A stretch of DNA of 64,000 nt from Rhodococcus sp. SBT000017 (GCF_003688915.1 NZ_REFU01000001.1:1054001-1118000); one strand, 5' to 3'; shown: positions 1-10,639, numbered from the stretch's first letter. Numbers and translations: made by a program. The notes: generated by a model not told the origin, from the sequence alone.

Positions 1-540
1 CGGTAGGAGGTCGGTGGCTCCGAACAGGGCACGCCAGTTCTGGTAGCTGCGGCCGGACGCGAAGACGACCGTGGCTTCCTTGGCCCCCGGAACGCAATCG
101 ATGCGCTGGATGTCGGAGTACCCGGCCGTCGAGGCCGCGTCGAACAGGGGGCGGTCGGTGGCGAATCTTCCGCTGTTCGCCGCCCAGGCCAACACCAGGT
201 CATCGCAGGCCATCGGCGCACCGTCCGAGTACGTCGCGGCGGGGGCGATGGAGTACTGCACGGTCAGAGTGTCGCCGGGAACGACGGACACGGTTCCGAT
301 GTCGTTGTCCGACAATGCGTCTCCCTCGGGTCCGAGGTAGCTGAAGCCCACCTGCACCCGAGTGAAGGCCTGCCGGGCTCCCGACGCCGCGCCGTCGACG
401 GTTCTCGCGTTGTAGGTGTTCACCACGTTGTCGAACGAGTAGCCGATCGAGGGCACCTTGTCCTCGGGCGACGAACACGCGGTGATGGACACCGCGCCGA
501 CACTCGCTGCCACCAGTGCCGCGCTCCACCTGCGTTTCAC
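1..540 (-). CDS. ABC transporter substrate-binding lipoprotein (family 5), C-terminus outside window
   Basis: Extracellular solute-binding protein of the oligopeptide/nickel type, expected to be lipid-anchored outside the membrane and to feed an ABC importer. From a GTG start at 540, behind a GGAGAG ribosome site, the product opens with a basic n-region, a hydrophobic stretch and a lipobox ending in ITAC (Cys about residue 23). Family-like text follows (IGYSFDNVVNTYN, SDGAPMACDDLVLAW). About 180 residues are visible and the gene runs off the left edge. It lies 30 bases after secF, the same arrangement as Rv2585c after secF in M. tuberculosis. The ligand cannot be told from this fragment. Confidence 0.85.
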   Translation of the reverse strand, partial: MKRRWSAALVAASVGAVSITACSSPEDKVPSIGYSFDNVVNTYNARTVDGAASGARQAFTRVQVGFSYLGPEGDALSDNDIGTVSVVPGDTLTVQYSIAPAATYSDGAPMACDDLVLAWAANSGRFATDRPLFDAASTAGYSDIQRIDCVPGAKEATVVFASGRSYQNWRALFGATDLLP

Positions 541-570
541 GTGCACTCTCCGTCCCTGTCGAGGGTGGTT

Positions 571-1752
571 CTACCGACGCTTCTTGTTCCGCTTACCGGT
601 GGGGCGGTTGCCCGGCTGCGGAGCCGACGCCTTCGGGGCGGCCACGCCGACGGCCACCGGCTCCGGAGCCAGACCGGCTGCGCGAGCTGCTGCTTCGGCG
701 CGCTTGGCGTGGACCTTGCGCGTGTGAGCTGCGACAGGGCCCCACTTCTCCTTGAGCGTCACCAGCAACGGAGTGGCGAAGAAGATCGACGAGTAGGCAC
801 CGACGATCATGCCCACCAGCTGCACCAGCGCCAGATCCTTCAGCGTGCCGACTCCCAGCAACCAGACCGCCACGACCATCAACGCAAGCACCGGCAGCAC
901 ACCGATCACGGTCGTGTTGATCGAGCGCATCAGGGTCTGGTTGACGGCCAGGTTGGCCTGCTCCGCGAACGTTTTGCGATGCAGGTTGAGGATGCCGCGG
1001 GTGTTCTCCTCGACCTTGTCGAACACCACCACCGAGTCGTACAGGGAGAAACCGAGAATCGTCAGCAGACCGATCACCGTCGCCGGAGTCACCTCGAACC
1101 CGACGAGTGAGTACACGCCCGCGGTCACCAGGAGGTCGAAGGCCAGAGCGGCCAGCGATGCCAAGGCCATGTCCCGTTCGTATCGAACGGCGATGTAGAT
1201 GCTGACGACGACCAGGAAGACCGCGAGCGCGATCAGCGCTTTCTGGGTGATCTGGCTTCCCCAGGTCTCACTGACGTCGGACACACTGATGGCGTTGGGT
1301 GTGGCGGTGCCCGAGTTGTTCTGCGGCTGGAATGCCTCGAACAGTGCCTGACGCAGGCTGTCCACTTCGGCGGGGTCGAGTGCCTCGGAGCGGATCTGCA
1401 CCGTTGCCGCTGCCCCGGATCCGACGGTCTGCACCGACACCGGTGCCATCCCGAGCGAGTCGTTGTAGACGGTCTCGACCTGCTCGGTGGAGATGTTGTC
1501 GGCGGCGGGCAGCGCGATGCGAGTTCCGCCCTCGAAATCGATACCGAGGGTGAAGCCACGCACCAGGAAGCTCAGCAGGCACACCAGCACGATGACGCCG
1601 GTGAGGATGTAGTAGAACCGGCGACGACCGATGATGTCGAAGGCACCGGTGCCGGTGTACAGCCGGGACAGCCAGCTGTGCTTGGGCTGGGTGGATTGAT
1701 CGACTCCCGAATCGTCGAGGGGCGATGGGGTCGACGTGGTCGTGTCCGACAT
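571..1752 (-). CDS. secF: Protein translocase subunit SecF
   Basis: Membrane partner of SecD in the SecDF complex, which uses the proton gradient to help pull secreted proteins across the membrane after SecA. The 393-residue product has an N-terminal membrane segment, a periplasmic domain starting at FTLGIDFEGGTRI, five further membrane segments and a very basic tail ending KRNKKRR. The chosen ATG lies one base after the secD stop (TGA-C-ATG), which argues for translational coupling; the frame stays open further upstream, but that part lies inside secD. The N-terminal cytosolic extension of about 35 residues is longer than in E. coli, as is usual in actinobacteria. Confidence 0.97.
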   Translation of the reverse strand: MSDTTTSTPSPLDDSGVDQSTQPKHSWLSRLYTGTGAFDIIGRRRFYYILTGVIVLVCLLSFLVRGFTLGIDFEGGTRIALPAADNISTEQVETVYNDSLGMAPVSVQTVGSGAAATVQIRSEALDPAEVDSLRQALFEAFQPQNNSGTATPNAISVSDVSETWGSQITQKALIALAVFLVVVSIYIAVRYERDMALASLAALAFDLLVTAGVYSLVGFEVTPATVIGLLTILGFSLYDSVVVFDKVEENTRGILNLHRKTFAEQANLAVNQTLMRSINTTVIGVLPVLALMVVAVWLLGVGTLKDLALVQLVGMIVGAYSSIFFATPLLVTLKEKWGPVAAHTRKVHAKRAEAAARAAGLAPEPVAVGVAAPKASAPQPGNRPTGKRNKKRR

Positions 1753-1753
1753 G

Positions 1754-3562
1754 TCATGCCTCCTTCGACGGCGCAGTGCCGGTCTTGACGGCGAGGGCCT
1801 TGTTGGCCGCGCGCTTGCGCTCCGCAGCGATCTGCTGGACGGCACCGAGACCGTTGACGGACGGCTTGGACCAGAACTTGGATTTCGACGCGAGGTACAC
1901 CAGCGGCCAAGTCACCAGCACCACGACGATGATGTCCAGGATCGTCGTCAGACCGAGGGTGAACGCGAAGCCGCGGACCTGACCGATGGCCAGCACGTAG
2001 AGCACCGCGGCCGCGATGAAGCTGACCGCGTTGCCCGACAGGATCGTCTTGCGTGCGCGTGCCCAACCGCGAGGAACCGCCGACCGGAAGCTGCGGCCCT
2101 CCCGGATCTCGTCCTTGATGCGCTCGAAGAACACGACGAACGAGTCCGCGGTCATTCCGATACCGATGATCAGTCCGGCGATGCCGGCGAGGTCGAGCGT
2201 GAAGCTGATCCATCTGCCCAGCAGAACGATGATTCCGTAGACGACCAGACCGGCCAGTACCAACGACAGCGCCGTGAGCAGACCGAGGGCGCGGTAGTAG
2301 AGCAGGCAGTACACCAGCACGAGCGCCAGGCCGATGGCACCGGCGATCAGGCCCGCGTCGAGCGAGGCCAATCCCAGCGTTGCCGAGACCGTTTCGGCCT
2401 CCGAGGACACGAAGGACAGCGGCAGGGAGCCGTACTTGAGGGTGTTGGCGAGTTCGGACGCGGTCTGGTTGTTGAAGTTGCCGGTGATCGAGGTGGCGCT
2501 GCCCGCGGGGGTGGCCCCCTGGATGACCGGCGCGCTGATCACCTTCGAGTCCAGCACGAACGCAGCCTGCTTCTGCAGATTGGCCGCGGTGAACTGAGCC
2601 CAGGTGTTCGAGCCGTCCGTGTCGAAGGTCAGGCTCACCTGGAACTGGGCCTGCTGACTGTCGAATCCGGAGGTCGCGTCGGATATCTGCTGGCCGTCGA
2701 TGATCGTGGGACCCAGCAGGTAGACGGCTGTTCCGTCGGTCGAGCACGCCACGAGGGGCAGCGCCGGATCATCGTTGCCGGCGAGCGGGTCGGCGGCGTT
2801 GCAGTCGAGGGACTGCATGGCCAGCTGTTGGATCTGCGGATCCTCGCTCTGCCGGAGTGCTCTGGCGTCGGCGATCTCCTGGGCCGCACGTTCTGCGTCG
2901 GACAGCGACGCATCGGTGGCGGGGTCGTCGGCCGCCGGTGCGTCGGTAGCAGGCGCATCCGTGGCAGGAGCATCGGTGGCGGGAGCGGGACTCGGATCGA
3001 CCGTCGTCGGATCCTGCGCCGGGAACACACGGTTCTGCGGGGTGGCCGGGTCTGCGGGCACAGCCGGGTCCGCAGAGGCGGCTGGATCCGCCGGTGCGGC
3101 CGGGTCGACCGGTGCCGCAGGATCGACCGGCGCGGCCGGGTCGACCGGGGTCTGCTGCGTACCTGCACCCTCGCCCGCGGACGGAGCAACGGATCCCACC
3201 ACGGGCCGGATGAACAGTCGCGCGGTCTGCCCGAGGGTGCGCGCCTGGGAGCTGTCGTCACCGGGCACCGTGATGACCAGGTTGTCCCCGTCGACGACCA
3301 CCTCGGACCCGGTGACACCGAGACCGTTCACCCGAGTCTCGATGATCTGCTGCGCCTGCTGCAGGCTGTCCTGCGTCGGCGCATTGCCGTCGGGGGTCCG
3401 CGCGGTGAGTGTCACGCGCGTGCCGCCCTGCAGGTCGATACCCAACTTCGGCGAGGGATCTTTGTCTCCGGTGAAGAAGACCATGGCGTACACCGCTGCC
3501 ATCAGCACCGCGAAAACGGCGAGATAGCGGGCGGGCTGCACCGGTCCGCTGGAAGGTGCCAC
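1754..3562 (-). CDS. secD: Protein translocase subunit SecD
   Basis: Large subunit of the SecDF translocation motor. The 602-residue product has one N-terminal membrane segment (about residues 10-30), a long periplasmic region with the family motif [13 protein letters not shown], and a C-terminal block of membrane helices ([40 protein letters not shown]). I chose the GTG start because AGAGGAG sits 9 bases upstream and the first membrane segment follows directly. The periplasmic region carries a Pro-Ala-Asp low-complexity stretch (about residues 135-215) built of short tandem units and absent from E. coli SecD. A strong hairpin separates it from yajC upstream. Confidence 0.97.
   Translation of the reverse strand: MAPSSGPVQPARYLAVFAVLMAAVYAMVFFTGDKDPSPKLGIDLQGGTRVTLTARTPDGNAPTQDSLQQAQQIIETRVNGLGVTGSEVVVDGDNLVITVPGDDSSQARTLGQTARLFIRPVVGSVAPSAGEGAGTQQTPVDPAAPVDPAAPVDPAAPADPAASADPAVPADPATPQNRVFPAQDPTTVDPSPAPATDAPATDAPATDAPAADDPATDASLSDAERAAQEIADARALRQSEDPQIQQLAMQSLDCNAADPLAGNDDPALPLVACSTDGTAVYLLGPTIIDGQQISDATSGFDSQQAQFQVSLTFDTDGSNTWAQFTAANLQKQAAFVLDSKVISAPVIQGATPAGSATSITGNFNNQTASELANTLKYGSLPLSFVSSEAETVSATLGLASLDAGLIAGAIGLALVLVYCLLYYRALGLLTALSLVLAGLVVYGIIVLLGRWISFTLDLAGIAGLIIGIGMTADSFVVFFERIKDEIREGRSFRSAVPRGWARARKTILSGNAVSFIAAAVLYVLAIGQVRGFAFTLGLTTILDIIVVVLVTWPLVYLASKSKFWSKPSVNGLGAVQQIAAERKRAANKALAVKTGTAPSKEA
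2930..3165 (-). repeat. Pro-Ala-Asp coding repeats inside secD
   Basis: On the coding strand two runs of short in-frame repeats are visible. One is built on PVDPAA-like 18-base units (about 3045-3160). The other is built on TDAPA 15-base units (about 2930-2995). They encode a flexible acidic and proline-rich linker in the periplasmic part of SecD. Linker length probably varies between strains. Confidence 0.75.
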
Positions 3563-3687
3563 GGTGTGTGTTTCTCCTCTGGGCGATGGAAAGTATCGGT
3601 TCCGGCAGGGCCTGACGGCCCGATGTATCAACGATGAGCGTGTCAGCGGTGAGCGGTGCGATTGTGCACCACATCGGTCACCGCAGA

Positions 3688-3726
3688 GAAAACCGCTGTC
3701 GGATACTGTCTCCGACAGCGGTTTTC
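3688..3726. terminator. Bidirectional-looking terminator hairpin between yajC and secD
   Basis: A perfect 16-base inverted repeat (GAAAACCGCTGTCGGA and its complement) with a 7-base loop. An A run on one side and a T run on the other give a U tract in either direction. It lies 14 bases after the yajC stop, so secD-secF probably depend on their own promoter or on partial read-through. Confidence 0.85.
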
Positions 3727-3739
3727 GATCACATGGAGC

Positions 3740-4150
3740 TCACTCTTTTTCGAGCCTCTTGGCCGTCTGCTCGACGGTCTCGTCCGGTCGACTCGCGTTT
3801 GCCTTGTTCAGGGACGGTCCCGCGGTGTCGTTCGAGCCGAGGGCCGCGATGTCCGCCTCGGTGGTGGCGTCGAGGTCGGTGTCGTCGAACTCGGAGTCGT
3901 CGGGAAGCACCTCACGTACGACTGCACGCGACCAGGTGGTGATGACGCCGTCGGCGATCTCCAGGTCGATCGTGTCGTCCTCGACCAGGACGACACGGGC
4001 GTACAGGCCGGCGGTGGTGACGACCTCGTCGCCGATCTTCAGTGAGTCCTGCATTTCCGTGGTCTTGGCCAACACCTTCTTCTGTCGACGCGCATTGAGA
4101 AACAGCGGTACCAGAAGGGCCACGATCAGCAGCGGGAACAGCAAATCCAT
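3740..4150 (-). CDS. yajC: Preprotein translocase accessory protein YajC
   Basis: Small single-span membrane protein associated with SecDF. The 136-residue product begins with one membrane helix (MDLLFPLLIVALLVPLFLN) and a basic stretch (ARRQKK). The conserved soluble core KIGDEVVTTAGLYARV follows, then an acidic tail of about 45 residues typical of actinobacterial YajC. It is followed by secD and secF on the same strand, although a terminator-like hairpin intervenes. Confidence 0.95.
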   Translation of the reverse strand: MDLLFPLLIVALLVPLFLNARRQKKVLAKTTEMQDSLKIGDEVVTTAGLYARVVLVEDDTIDLEIADGVITTWSRAVVREVLPDDSEFDDTDLDATTEADIAALGSNDTAGPSLNKANASRPDETVEQTAKRLEKE

Positions 4151-4288
4151 CGGAAGGTCAGTCCTCGAAGTCGGGTTCGAAATACGTCATTGTCTCGTGC
4201 GAGAACGTCGCCGGTGCGGGCCTCGCAGCTACCCAGTGTGCCATTACCTGGAACCGGTCCGGTCCGTTCGTGTCCTGTTATGACCGAT

Positions 4289-5365
4289 TCACTCGAATAA
4301 TCCCTGCTGAACCTCCGAGGATCGGACCGAAATTCCACCCACTGCGAGGTCCGGTGGCGGCGTCAGACCGAGGTGTTGCCACGCAGCAGCGGTCGCGACA
4401 CGCCCCCGGGGGGTGCGGGCAATCATTCCGGCACGCACCAGGAACGGCTCGCACACTTCCTCGACCGTCGAGGGTTCCTCGCCGACGGCCACGGCCAGTG
4501 TCGACACACCCACCGGCCCGCCGCCGAAGCTCCGGATGAGCGCGCTCAGTACTGCGCGGTCGAGTCGGTCGAGCCCGAGTTTGTCGACGTCGTAGACCAC
4601 CAGGGCGGCCTTCGCGGTGTCTTGGGTGACGGTGCCGTCGCCGCGCACGTCCGCGTAGTCGCGGACTCGCCGGAGCAGTCGGTTCGCGATTCGGGGGGTG
4701 CCGCGCGAGCGCCCGGCGATCTCCGCGCAGCCGTCCCGGTCGATCGGCACGCCCAGAATTCCCGCCGACCGCATGAGGATGCGCTCGAGTTCGCTCGGCT
4801 CGTAGAAATCCATGTGCGCGACGAATCCGAACCGATCTCGCAGTGGGCCGGTGAGCGCACCCGACCTGGTAGTGGCACCGACGAGGGTGAACGGCGCAAC
4901 CTCGAGGGGAATCGACGTCGCGCCAGGCCCCTTGCCGACGATGACGTCGACGCGGAAGTCCTCCATCGCCAGGTACAACATTTCCTCGGCCGGACGGGCG
5001 ATGCGATGGATCTCGTCGATGAACAGCACGTCGCCTTCGACCAGATTGCTGAGCATCGCCGCGAGATCTCCTGCGCGCTCGAGCGCCGGACCCGACGTGA
5101 GTCGAAGCGAGGTTCCCAGCTCGGCGGCGATGATCATCGCCATACTGGTCTTGCCGAGGCCCGGCGGCCCGGACATGAGGATGTGATCGGGGGTGCCGCC
5201 GCGCATCTTGGCCCCCGACAACACGAGCTGGAGCTGCTCCCGTACGCGAGGTTGACCGATGAAATCGGTGAGGTCCTTCGGACGCAGACTCGTCTCGACA
5301 TCCAGATCGTCGGACATCGCGTCCGCACCGACCTGCGATTCGGCGAACTGGTCTTCCTCGGTCAC
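4289..5365 (-). CDS. ruvB: Holliday junction branch migration DNA helicase RuvB
   Basis: AAA+ motor that drives branch migration of Holliday junctions with RuvA. The product is 358 residues. Walker A is GPPGLGKTS (about residue 65), Walker B is LFIDEIHR, sensor 1 is VGATTR (about residue 165), and the C-terminal winged helix contains [10 protein letters not shown]. It follows ruvA by 6 bases and ends the ruvCAB operon. The next gene, yajC, starts about 140 bases further on. Confidence 0.98.
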   Translation of the reverse strand: MTEEDQFAESQVGADAMSDDLDVETSLRPKDLTDFIGQPRVREQLQLVLSGAKMRGGTPDHILMSGPPGLGKTSMAMIIAAELGTSLRLTSGPALERAGDLAAMLSNLVEGDVLFIDEIHRIARPAEEMLYLAMEDFRVDVIVGKGPGATSIPLEVAPFTLVGATTRSGALTGPLRDRFGFVAHMDFYEPSELERILMRSAGILGVPIDRDGCAEIAGRSRGTPRIANRLLRRVRDYADVRGDGTVTQDTAKAALVVYDVDKLGLDRLDRAVLSALIRSFGGGPVGVSTLAVAVGEEPSTVEEVCEPFLVRAGMIARTPRGRVATAAAWQHLGLTPPPDLAVGGISVRSSEVQQGLFE

Positions 5366-5371
5366 CCGCGC

Positions 5372-5977
5372 CTACCTGGACTTTCCGAGGTACGCCAGCG
5401 CCGCCCTCAGCGCAGTCGACGTGGTGGCCTCGGGCTGCTGAGCGAGGACCGCGTCGGTGGCTTCCTCGGCCTGCTTGGTGGGGAATCCGAGACCGATCAG
5501 CGCTTCGACGATCTGGTCTCGCATCGAATTGCCCGCACCGGATCCCGGCACGGCCGAGCTCCCGGCGCGTCCGACGACCGCGTCGACCTTGTCGCGCAAC
5601 TCGACGACCATTCTCTCCGCGCCGCGCTTACCGATACCGGGCACTCTGGTCAGAGCTCCGATATCGCTGTCCGCCAGGGCCGTTCGCAGCGCGTCGGGCT
5701 CGTGCACGGCAAGAGTCGCCATGGCGATTCGCGGGCCGACGCCGGTCACGGTGAGGAGCAGCTCGAACAGCTCACGCGACTCCTTGTCGGGGAATCCGTA
5801 CAGCGTCTGCGAATCCTCGCGCACGATCATGGTCGTCACGAGGGTCGCTTCGCCCCCCCGATGCAGCGTGGCCAACGTCGCCGGAGTGGCGTTGACGCGG
5901 TACCCGACGCCCGCGGCCTCGAGGACGGTGTGATCGAGCGCGATGTCGACCACCGAACCCCTGATCGACGCGATCAT
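5372..5977 (-). CDS. ruvA: Holliday junction branch migration protein RuvA
   Basis: Tetrameric junction-binding subunit that loads RuvB. The 201-residue product has the OB-fold start [21 protein letters not shown], two helix-hairpin-helix motifs ([16 protein letters not shown] and [15 protein letters not shown]) and a C-terminal RuvB-contact domain ([17 protein letters not shown]). The ATG overlaps the ruvC stop by 4 bases. The frame stays open upstream, but that part lies inside ruvC, so this start is preferred. Confidence 0.97.
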   Translation of the reverse strand: MIASIRGSVVDIALDHTVLEAAGVGYRVNATPATLATLHRGGEATLVTTMIVREDSQTLYGFPDKESRELFELLLTVTGVGPRIAMATLAVHEPDALRTALADSDIGALTRVPGIGKRGAERMVVELRDKVDAVVGRAGSSAVPGSGAGNSMRDQIVEALIGLGFPTKQAEEATDAVLAQQPEATTSTALRAALAYLGKSR

Positions 5978-6591
5978 CGTGCGCCCGCCTCCTTCTTCGC
6001 CATTTTCTCGATCCTGCGTGCCACGACGGCGCGAGCCTTGCGCTCCTCGGCCAGACGCGCGTCGTACTTGCGTTTCTGTTCGGCGGCCATGGCTTCGGCC
6101 TTCGCCATCCGGGCGATCATGGGCGCTCGCCAGCAATGACAGATGCCGAGGGCCAGGGCGTCGGCCGCGTCGGCGGGAGTCGGCGCAGTTTGCAGACCGA
6201 GAATGCGCATGACCATCGCGGTCACCTGAGCCTTGTCGGCCGAGCCGTTGCCCGTGACGGCGGCCTTGACCTCACTGGGAGTGTGAAAGCAGACGTCGAC
6301 GCCGCGCCTGGCCGCCGCGAGGGCGATGACACCGCCGGCCTGGGCGGTGCCCATGGCCGTACGCACGTTGTGTTGGGCGAAGACTCGCTCGATCGCCACC
6401 ACCGAGGGCTTGTGGGTATCGAGCCAGTACTCCGCGGCCTCGGAGATCCGCAGCAAACGCTGCGCGAGATCCATGTCCGCGGGCGTTCGCACCACATCGA
6501 CATCGAGCGCGACCACTGTTCGGCCCACGCCCCCCTCGATCAGACTGAGCCCACACCTGGTGAGACCGGGGTCGACACCCATCACCCGCAC
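5974..6591 (-). CDS. ruvC: Crossover junction endodeoxyribonuclease RuvC
   Basis: Dimeric RNase H-fold nuclease that resolves Holliday junctions. The first catalytic Asp is in [11 protein letters not shown], the Glu is in [11 protein letters not shown], and the later acidic pair is in [10 protein letters not shown] and [12 protein letters not shown]. It is 205 residues from a GTG; an in-frame GTG and an ATG lie two and three codons downstream, so the exact start is uncertain. The C-terminal 50 residues are basic and helical ([20 protein letters not shown]), longer than in E. coli RuvC. First gene of ruvCAB. Confidence 0.97.
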   Translation of the reverse strand: MRVMGVDPGLTRCGLSLIEGGVGRTVVALDVDVVRTPADMDLAQRLLRISEAAEYWLDTHKPSVVAIERVFAQHNVRTAMGTAQAGGVIALAAARRGVDVCFHTPSEVKAAVTGNGSADKAQVTAMVMRILGLQTAPTPADAADALALGICHCWRAPMIARMAKAEAMAAEQKRKYDARLAEERKARAVVARRIEKMAKKEAGAR

Positions 6592-6698
6592 GCCACCACA
6601 CCTTCCGCTTACGAACTGTTGTTCGATAGCGTAGCGGAGCCCACCGTCGGATCAGGGATACGACACCCGGTCGATCACGTCGTCGGACGCGAGGGGCG

Positions 6699-7457
6699 TC
6701 AGTCCTCCTCGTCGAGCTCCGCCATGACCTCGTCGGAGAGGTCGACGTTGGACCACACGTTCTGGACGTCGTCACTGTCCTCGAGTGCATCGATGAGCTT
6801 GAACACCTTGCGTGCACCGTCCGCGTCGACCGGGACGTTGACCGATGCCTGGAAGCTCGCCTCGGCGGAGTCGTAGTCGATCCCGGCCTCCTGCAAGGCG
6901 GTGCGCACGGCGACCAGGTCGGTCGGCTCGCTGACGACCTCGAACGTGTCGCCGTTGTCGTTGACTTCCTCGGCACCGGCTTCGAGGACGGCCGTCAGAA
7001 CGTCGTCCTCGCTCTGACCGTTCTTCTCGAGGGTCACCACACCCTTGCGCGAGAACAGGTACGACACCGAACCCGGATCGGCCATGTTCCCGCCGTTGCG
7101 CGTCATCGCGACACGAACCTCGCCTGCGGCGCGGTTGCGGTTGTCGGTGAGGCACTCGATGAGAATGGCGACACCGTTGGGTCCGTAGCCCTCGTACATG
7201 ATGGTCTGCCAATCGGCACCACCGGTCTCTTCGCCTGCACCTCGCTTGCGCGCCCGCTCGATGTTGTCGATGGGCACCGAGGTCTTCTTCGCCTTCTGAA
7301 TGGCGTCGAAGAGCGTCGGGTTGCCGGTGGGGTCACCGCCACCCGTGCGGGCCGCCACCTCGATGTTCTTGATGAGTTTGGCGAAAGACTTGCCGCGTCG
7401 GGCGTCGATCACCGCCTTCTTGTGCTTGGTGGTGGCCCATTTTGAGTGGCCGCTCAT
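6699..7457 (-). CDS. yebC: YebC/PmpR family DNA-binding regulatory protein
   Basis: Member of the YebC family, described as a transcription regulator and, more recently, as a factor that helps ribosomes through proline stretches. The 252-residue product has the invariant start [22 protein letters not shown], and [11 protein letters not shown] and [11 protein letters not shown] in the expected order. It lies between pdxT and ruvC, the order seen in mycobacteria (Rv2603c). Confidence 0.95.
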   Translation of the reverse strand: MSGHSKWATTKHKKAVIDARRGKSFAKLIKNIEVAARTGGGDPTGNPTLFDAIQKAKKTSVPIDNIERARKRGAGEETGGADWQTIMYEGYGPNGVAILIECLTDNRNRAAGEVRVAMTRNGGNMADPGSVSYLFSRKGVVTLEKNGQSEDDVLTAVLEAGAEEVNDNGDTFEVVSEPTDLVAVRTALQEAGIDYDSAEASFQASVNVPVDADGARKVFKLIDALEDSDDVQNVWSNVDLSDEVMAELDEED

Positions 7458-7544
7458 GCGATAGGGCCCCTTCCTGCTCGAAATCAGTGTTGTCGACTTT
7501 ACTCGCCCGGTACCGCGCTCGGCGCCGACCGACCATCGAAGGTT

Positions 7545-8147
7545 CTAGTGGCCTCGCACCATGTCGACGAAGAGTGCGTGCACCCGATCGTCGCCGGTGA
7601 CCTCGGGATGAAAACTCGTCGCGAGAACGCAGTTCTGACGAACGGCCACCACGCGTCCGGCGGCCGGTCCGTGCGGCACGGTGGCGAGCACATCGACATG
7701 CTCGCCCACCCGCTCGACCCACGGCGCGCGGATGAACACCGCGCGCACCGGTCCACCGTCTATTCCGGTGACGTCGAGATCAGTCTCGAAGGAATCGACC
7801 TGACGCCCGAAAGCGTTGCGCCGCACGGTGATGTCCAGAGAATCGAGATGCCGAGCGTCGGGTCGGGTATCTAGGATCTCGGACGCCAGCAGAATCATGC
7901 CCGCGCACGAACCGTAGGCGGGCAGCCCCTCGGCCAACCGAGCACGCAATGGGTCGAGAAGGTCGAACACGCCGAGCAGAGTGCTCATGGTCGTCGATTC
8001 CCCGCCGGGGATGATCAGGCCGTCGATCTGCGCGAGTTCGGCCGGCCGACGCACCGTGACACCGCGCGCACCGCTCGAGTCGAGCGCAGCCAGGTGCTCG
8101 CGAACGTCGCCCTGCAGTGCGAGAACCCCGATGGTCGGAGCGCTCAC
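7545..8147 (-). CDS. pdxT: Pyridoxal 5'-phosphate synthase glutaminase subunit PdxT
   Basis: Class I glutaminase that releases ammonia from glutamine and passes it to PdxS for making pyridoxal phosphate. The 200-residue product has [13 protein letters not shown], the oxyanion motif IPGGESTT, the nucleophile Cys in [11 protein letters not shown], and the His-Glu pair in SFHPEVTGD. The GTG overlaps the tesB stop by 4 bases, so the two are probably translated together. The partner pdxS lies two genes upstream. Confidence 0.97.
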   Translation of the reverse strand: MSAPTIGVLALQGDVREHLAALDSSGARGVTVRRPAELAQIDGLIIPGGESTTMSTLLGVFDLLDPLRARLAEGLPAYGSCAGMILLASEILDTRPDARHLDSLDITVRRNAFGRQVDSFETDLDVTGIDGGPVRAVFIRAPWVERVGEHVDVLATVPHGPAAGRVVAVRQNCVLATSFHPEVTGDDRVHALFVDMVRGH

Positions 8148-8995
8148 TTGCGCCCGAAGGGATCGACATGAGGCGCGTCGGGGTCCCGCTCGTAACGCAT
8201 GAGCCCTTCCTGCACCACCGCGGCGACCAGTCGGCCGGACGTGTCGAAGATTCGCCCCTGCGTCAGTGCCCGCCCGAAATCTGCCGAGGGAGACGTCTGG
8301 TCGTAGAGCAACCATTCGTCTGCCCGGAAGGGCCGCAGGAACCACAGCGCGTGATCGAGCGAGGCCGTCTGCGTGACGGCGTCCGGGTGTGGCACCTTGG
8401 CCGATCCGAGCAGCGTCATGTCGCTCATGTAGGCGAGTGCGCAGACGTGGAACACCTGATCGTCGGGCAACGTGTCCCGATAGCGGAACCACACCCGTTG
8501 CTGCGCAGCGAAACTGGGATGTTTGACGGTCTGGTCATCGGGAATGAGACGGATGTCCCATTCCGACCACTCCTTGTAGTACGAGTGGTCGTACTCGGCG
8601 AGGGTGGTGGGATCGGGCAGGCTGTCCGGCCCCACGACCTCGGGCATCACGTCCTGATGCGAAATGCCGTCGTCGTCGCCGTGGAACGAGGCAGACATCG
8701 TGAAAATCGCCTTGCCGTGCTGAATTCCGGTGACGCGGCGCGTGCAGAAAGACCGACCGTCGCGAATCCGGTCGACCATGAACACGGCCGGTTCGTTCGG
8801 ATTGCCTGGACGCAGGAAGTAGCCGTGCAGCGAGTGCACACGAAACTCGGGTGCCACTGTGCGCACCGCCGCGACGAGCGCCTGACCCGCCACCTGACCG
8901 CCGAACGTACGGGGCAGCCGAGAAGGGAACGTCCGTCCCCGATAGATGTCGTTCTCGATCCGTTCCAATTCGAGAATGTCCTCGATGCTGGCCAT
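8144..8995 (-). CDS. tesB: Acyl-CoA thioesterase II, TesB family
   Basis: Double hotdog-fold enzyme that hydrolyses acyl-CoA to free fatty acid and CoA. The 283-residue product has [15 protein letters not shown] near residue 30, [12 protein letters not shown] about residue 60, [22 protein letters not shown] in the second hotdog domain, and a C-terminal [14 protein letters not shown] block with the usual catalytic Asp-Thr-Gln setting. It lies between pdxS and pdxT, as Rv2605c does in M. tuberculosis, and overlaps pdxT by 4 bases. Confidence 0.93.
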   Translation of the reverse strand: MASIEDILELERIENDIYRGRTFPSRLPRTFGGQVAGQALVAAVRTVAPEFRVHSLHGYFLRPGNPNEPAVFMVDRIRDGRSFCTRRVTGIQHGKAIFTMSASFHGDDDGISHQDVMPEVVGPDSLPDPTTLAEYDHSYYKEWSEWDIRLIPDDQTVKHPSFAAQQRVWFRYRDTLPDDQVFHVCALAYMSDMTLLGSAKVPHPDAVTQTASLDHALWFLRPFRADEWLLYDQTSPSADFGRALTQGRIFDTSGRLVAAVVQEGLMRYERDPDAPHVDPFGRK

Positions 8996-9036
8996 GGCTG
9001 GTGTCCACCTTTCTGTGACAACGGCTCAGGCTAACA

Positions 9037-9687
9037 ATGGACGGACCAGGCAAGATGGTCGGTGTGGGTCAACCGGTGCCGATATTTCCCGATCTTCTCG
9101 TGGAGTCGATCGTCGATTCGTGCCCGGACGGGACCCGATCGATCGTCGTCATCGACGGCGCGGATGCCGCGAGGCCCGTCGACTTCGCAACGCGCACAGC
9201 CGAACACGCCCGCTCTCGGGGCCGTCCGGCCGCCGTCGTCGACCTGCACGACTACGTCCGACCTGCGTCCATTCGGTTCGAGTACTCGCGCACCGACGAA
9301 TTGAGCTATCGCACACTGTGGTTCGACTACGACGCACTGTCGCGGGAAGTCATCGCCCCGCTGCGACCCGGTGGCGGAGGTCACTTTCTACCGCGACTGT
9401 GGGATGAGGCGACCGATCGATCGGCTCGGGCCCGCAGCGCCTCGGCGGCACCGAATCAGATCGTCCTGATCGCGGGACCCATGCTGCTCGGTCGGGGATT
9501 GAACGTCGATCTGTCGGTGCAGCTACGCCTGTCCGCGAGCGCATTACGCCGCAGAACCAGCGCCGACGAGCAGTGGACCTGCGCCCCACTGCTCGAGTAC
9601 TACGACGGCCTCGACCACTCGGCCGAGCGGCCGGATTTTCTGGTCCGCTGGGACCATCCGGACCGCCCGGCACTCGAACGCTACTGA
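9037..9687 (+). CDS. Uridine-kinase-like P-loop protein with a degenerate Walker A site
   Basis: A 216-residue protein resembling actinobacterial uridine-kinase-like proteins in its second half (GPMLLGRGLNVDLSVQLRLS, PLLEYYDGLDHSAERPDFLVRWDHPDRPAL). The first half keeps the strand IVVIDG, but the loop that follows reads ADAARPV where GxxGxGKS/T is expected. The phosphate-binding Lys and Ser/Thr are therefore missing and it may not bind ATP. The start is uncertain: ATG 9037, ATG 9055 and GTG 9061 are all in frame. It is the only plus-strand gene in this minus-strand block, divergent from tesB and convergent with pdxS. Confidence 0.6.
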   Translation: MDGPGKMVGVGQPVPIFPDLLVESIVDSCPDGTRSIVVIDGADAARPVDFATRTAEHARSRGRPAAVVDLHDYVRPASIRFEYSRTDELSYRTLWFDYDALSREVIAPLRPGGGGHFLPRLWDEATDRSARARSASAAPNQIVLIAGPMLLGRGLNVDLSVQLRLSASALRRRTSADEQWTCAPLLEYYDGLDHSAERPDFLVRWDHPDRPALERY

Positions 9688-9697
9688 CGGACGTCCG

Positions 9698-10639
9698 TCA
9701 CCAGCCGCGCTCGGCGAGACGGTGTCCGACGGGGAGGTCGTCGACGTTGATTCCGACCATCGCCTCGCCGAGACCGCGCGAGACCTTGGCGAGCACATCG
9801 GGGTCGTCGAAGAACGTGGTGGCCTTGACGATCGCCTCGGCGCGCTCCTTGGGGTTGCCGGACTTGAAGATTCCCGATCCGACGAACACGCCCTCCGCAC
9901 CTAGCTGCATCATCATCGCCGCGTCTGCGGGAGTGGCGATGCCGCCCGCGGTGAACAGTGTGACGGGCAGCTTGCCGGCCCGGGCGACCTCGACGACGAG
10001 GTCGTACGGGGCCTGCAGTTCTTTCGCCGCCACGTACAGCTCGTCCTCGGGGAGCGAGGTGAGGCGACGGATCTCGTCGCGGATCTTGCGCATGTGCGTC
10101 GTCGCGTTCGAGACGTCGCCGGTGCCGGCCTCGCCCTTGGAGCGAATCATGGCCGCTCCCTCGGTGATTCGGCGCATTGCCTCACCCAGGTTGGTGGCAC
10201 CACAGACGAAGGGAACGGTGAAGTTCCACTTGTCGATGTGGTTGGCGTAGTCGGCCGGGGTGAGCACCTCGGACTCGTCGATGTAGTCGACGCCGAGGCT
10301 CTGCAGAATCTGCGCTTCGACGAAGTGGCCGATGCGGGCCTTCGCCATCACCGGGATGCTGACCGAGGAGATGATGCTGTCGATCATGTCGGGATCGCTC
10401 ATTCGCGACACCCCGCCCTGGGCGCGGATGTCGGCGGGGACGCGCTCGAGTGCCATGACGGCCACTGCTCCGGCGTCCTCGGCGATCTTGGCCTGATCGG
10501 CGGTGACCACGTCCATGATGACGCCGCCCTTGAGCATCTCGGCCATGCCTCGCTTGACGCGCGCAGTGCCGATTCCGTTCTCGCTCGATCCGCCTTCGGC
10601 AGATCCAGCGGGTGTAGTGGATGCGTGTGGGGTACTCAA
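9698..10639 (-). CDS. pdxS: Pyridoxal 5'-phosphate synthase lyase subunit PdxS
   Basis: TIM-barrel subunit that builds pyridoxal phosphate from ribose 5-phosphate, glyceraldehyde 3-phosphate and ammonia supplied by PdxT. The 313-residue product has [43 protein letters not shown] in pieces typical of the family, then GGVSRMSDP, and [30 protein letters not shown] near the end. I chose a TTG start because AGGAG sits 6 bases upstream and the resulting 20-residue lead is common in Rhodococcus. A long structured leader precedes it. Confidence 0.96.
   Translation of the reverse strand: MSTPHASTTPAGSAEGGSSENGIGTARVKRGMAEMLKGGVIMDVVTADQAKIAEDAGAVAVMALERVPADIRAQGGVSRMSDPDMIDSIISSVSIPVMAKARIGHFVEAQILQSLGVDYIDESEVLTPADYANHIDKWNFTVPFVCGATNLGEAMRRITEGAAMIRSKGEAGTGDVSNATTHMRKIRDEIRRLTSLPEDELYVAAKELQAPYDLVVEVARAGKLPVTLFTAGGIATPADAAMMMQLGAEGVFVGSGIFKSGNPKERAEAIVKATTFFDDPDVLAKVSRGLGEAMVGINVDDLPVGHRLAERGW

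Noticed and set aside
1736..3637. Long open frame on the plus strand opposite secD
   Set aside because: It mirrors secD codons in high-GC DNA, has the Arg/Gly/His composition of an antisense frame and no family motif; many similar shadows occur across the window.
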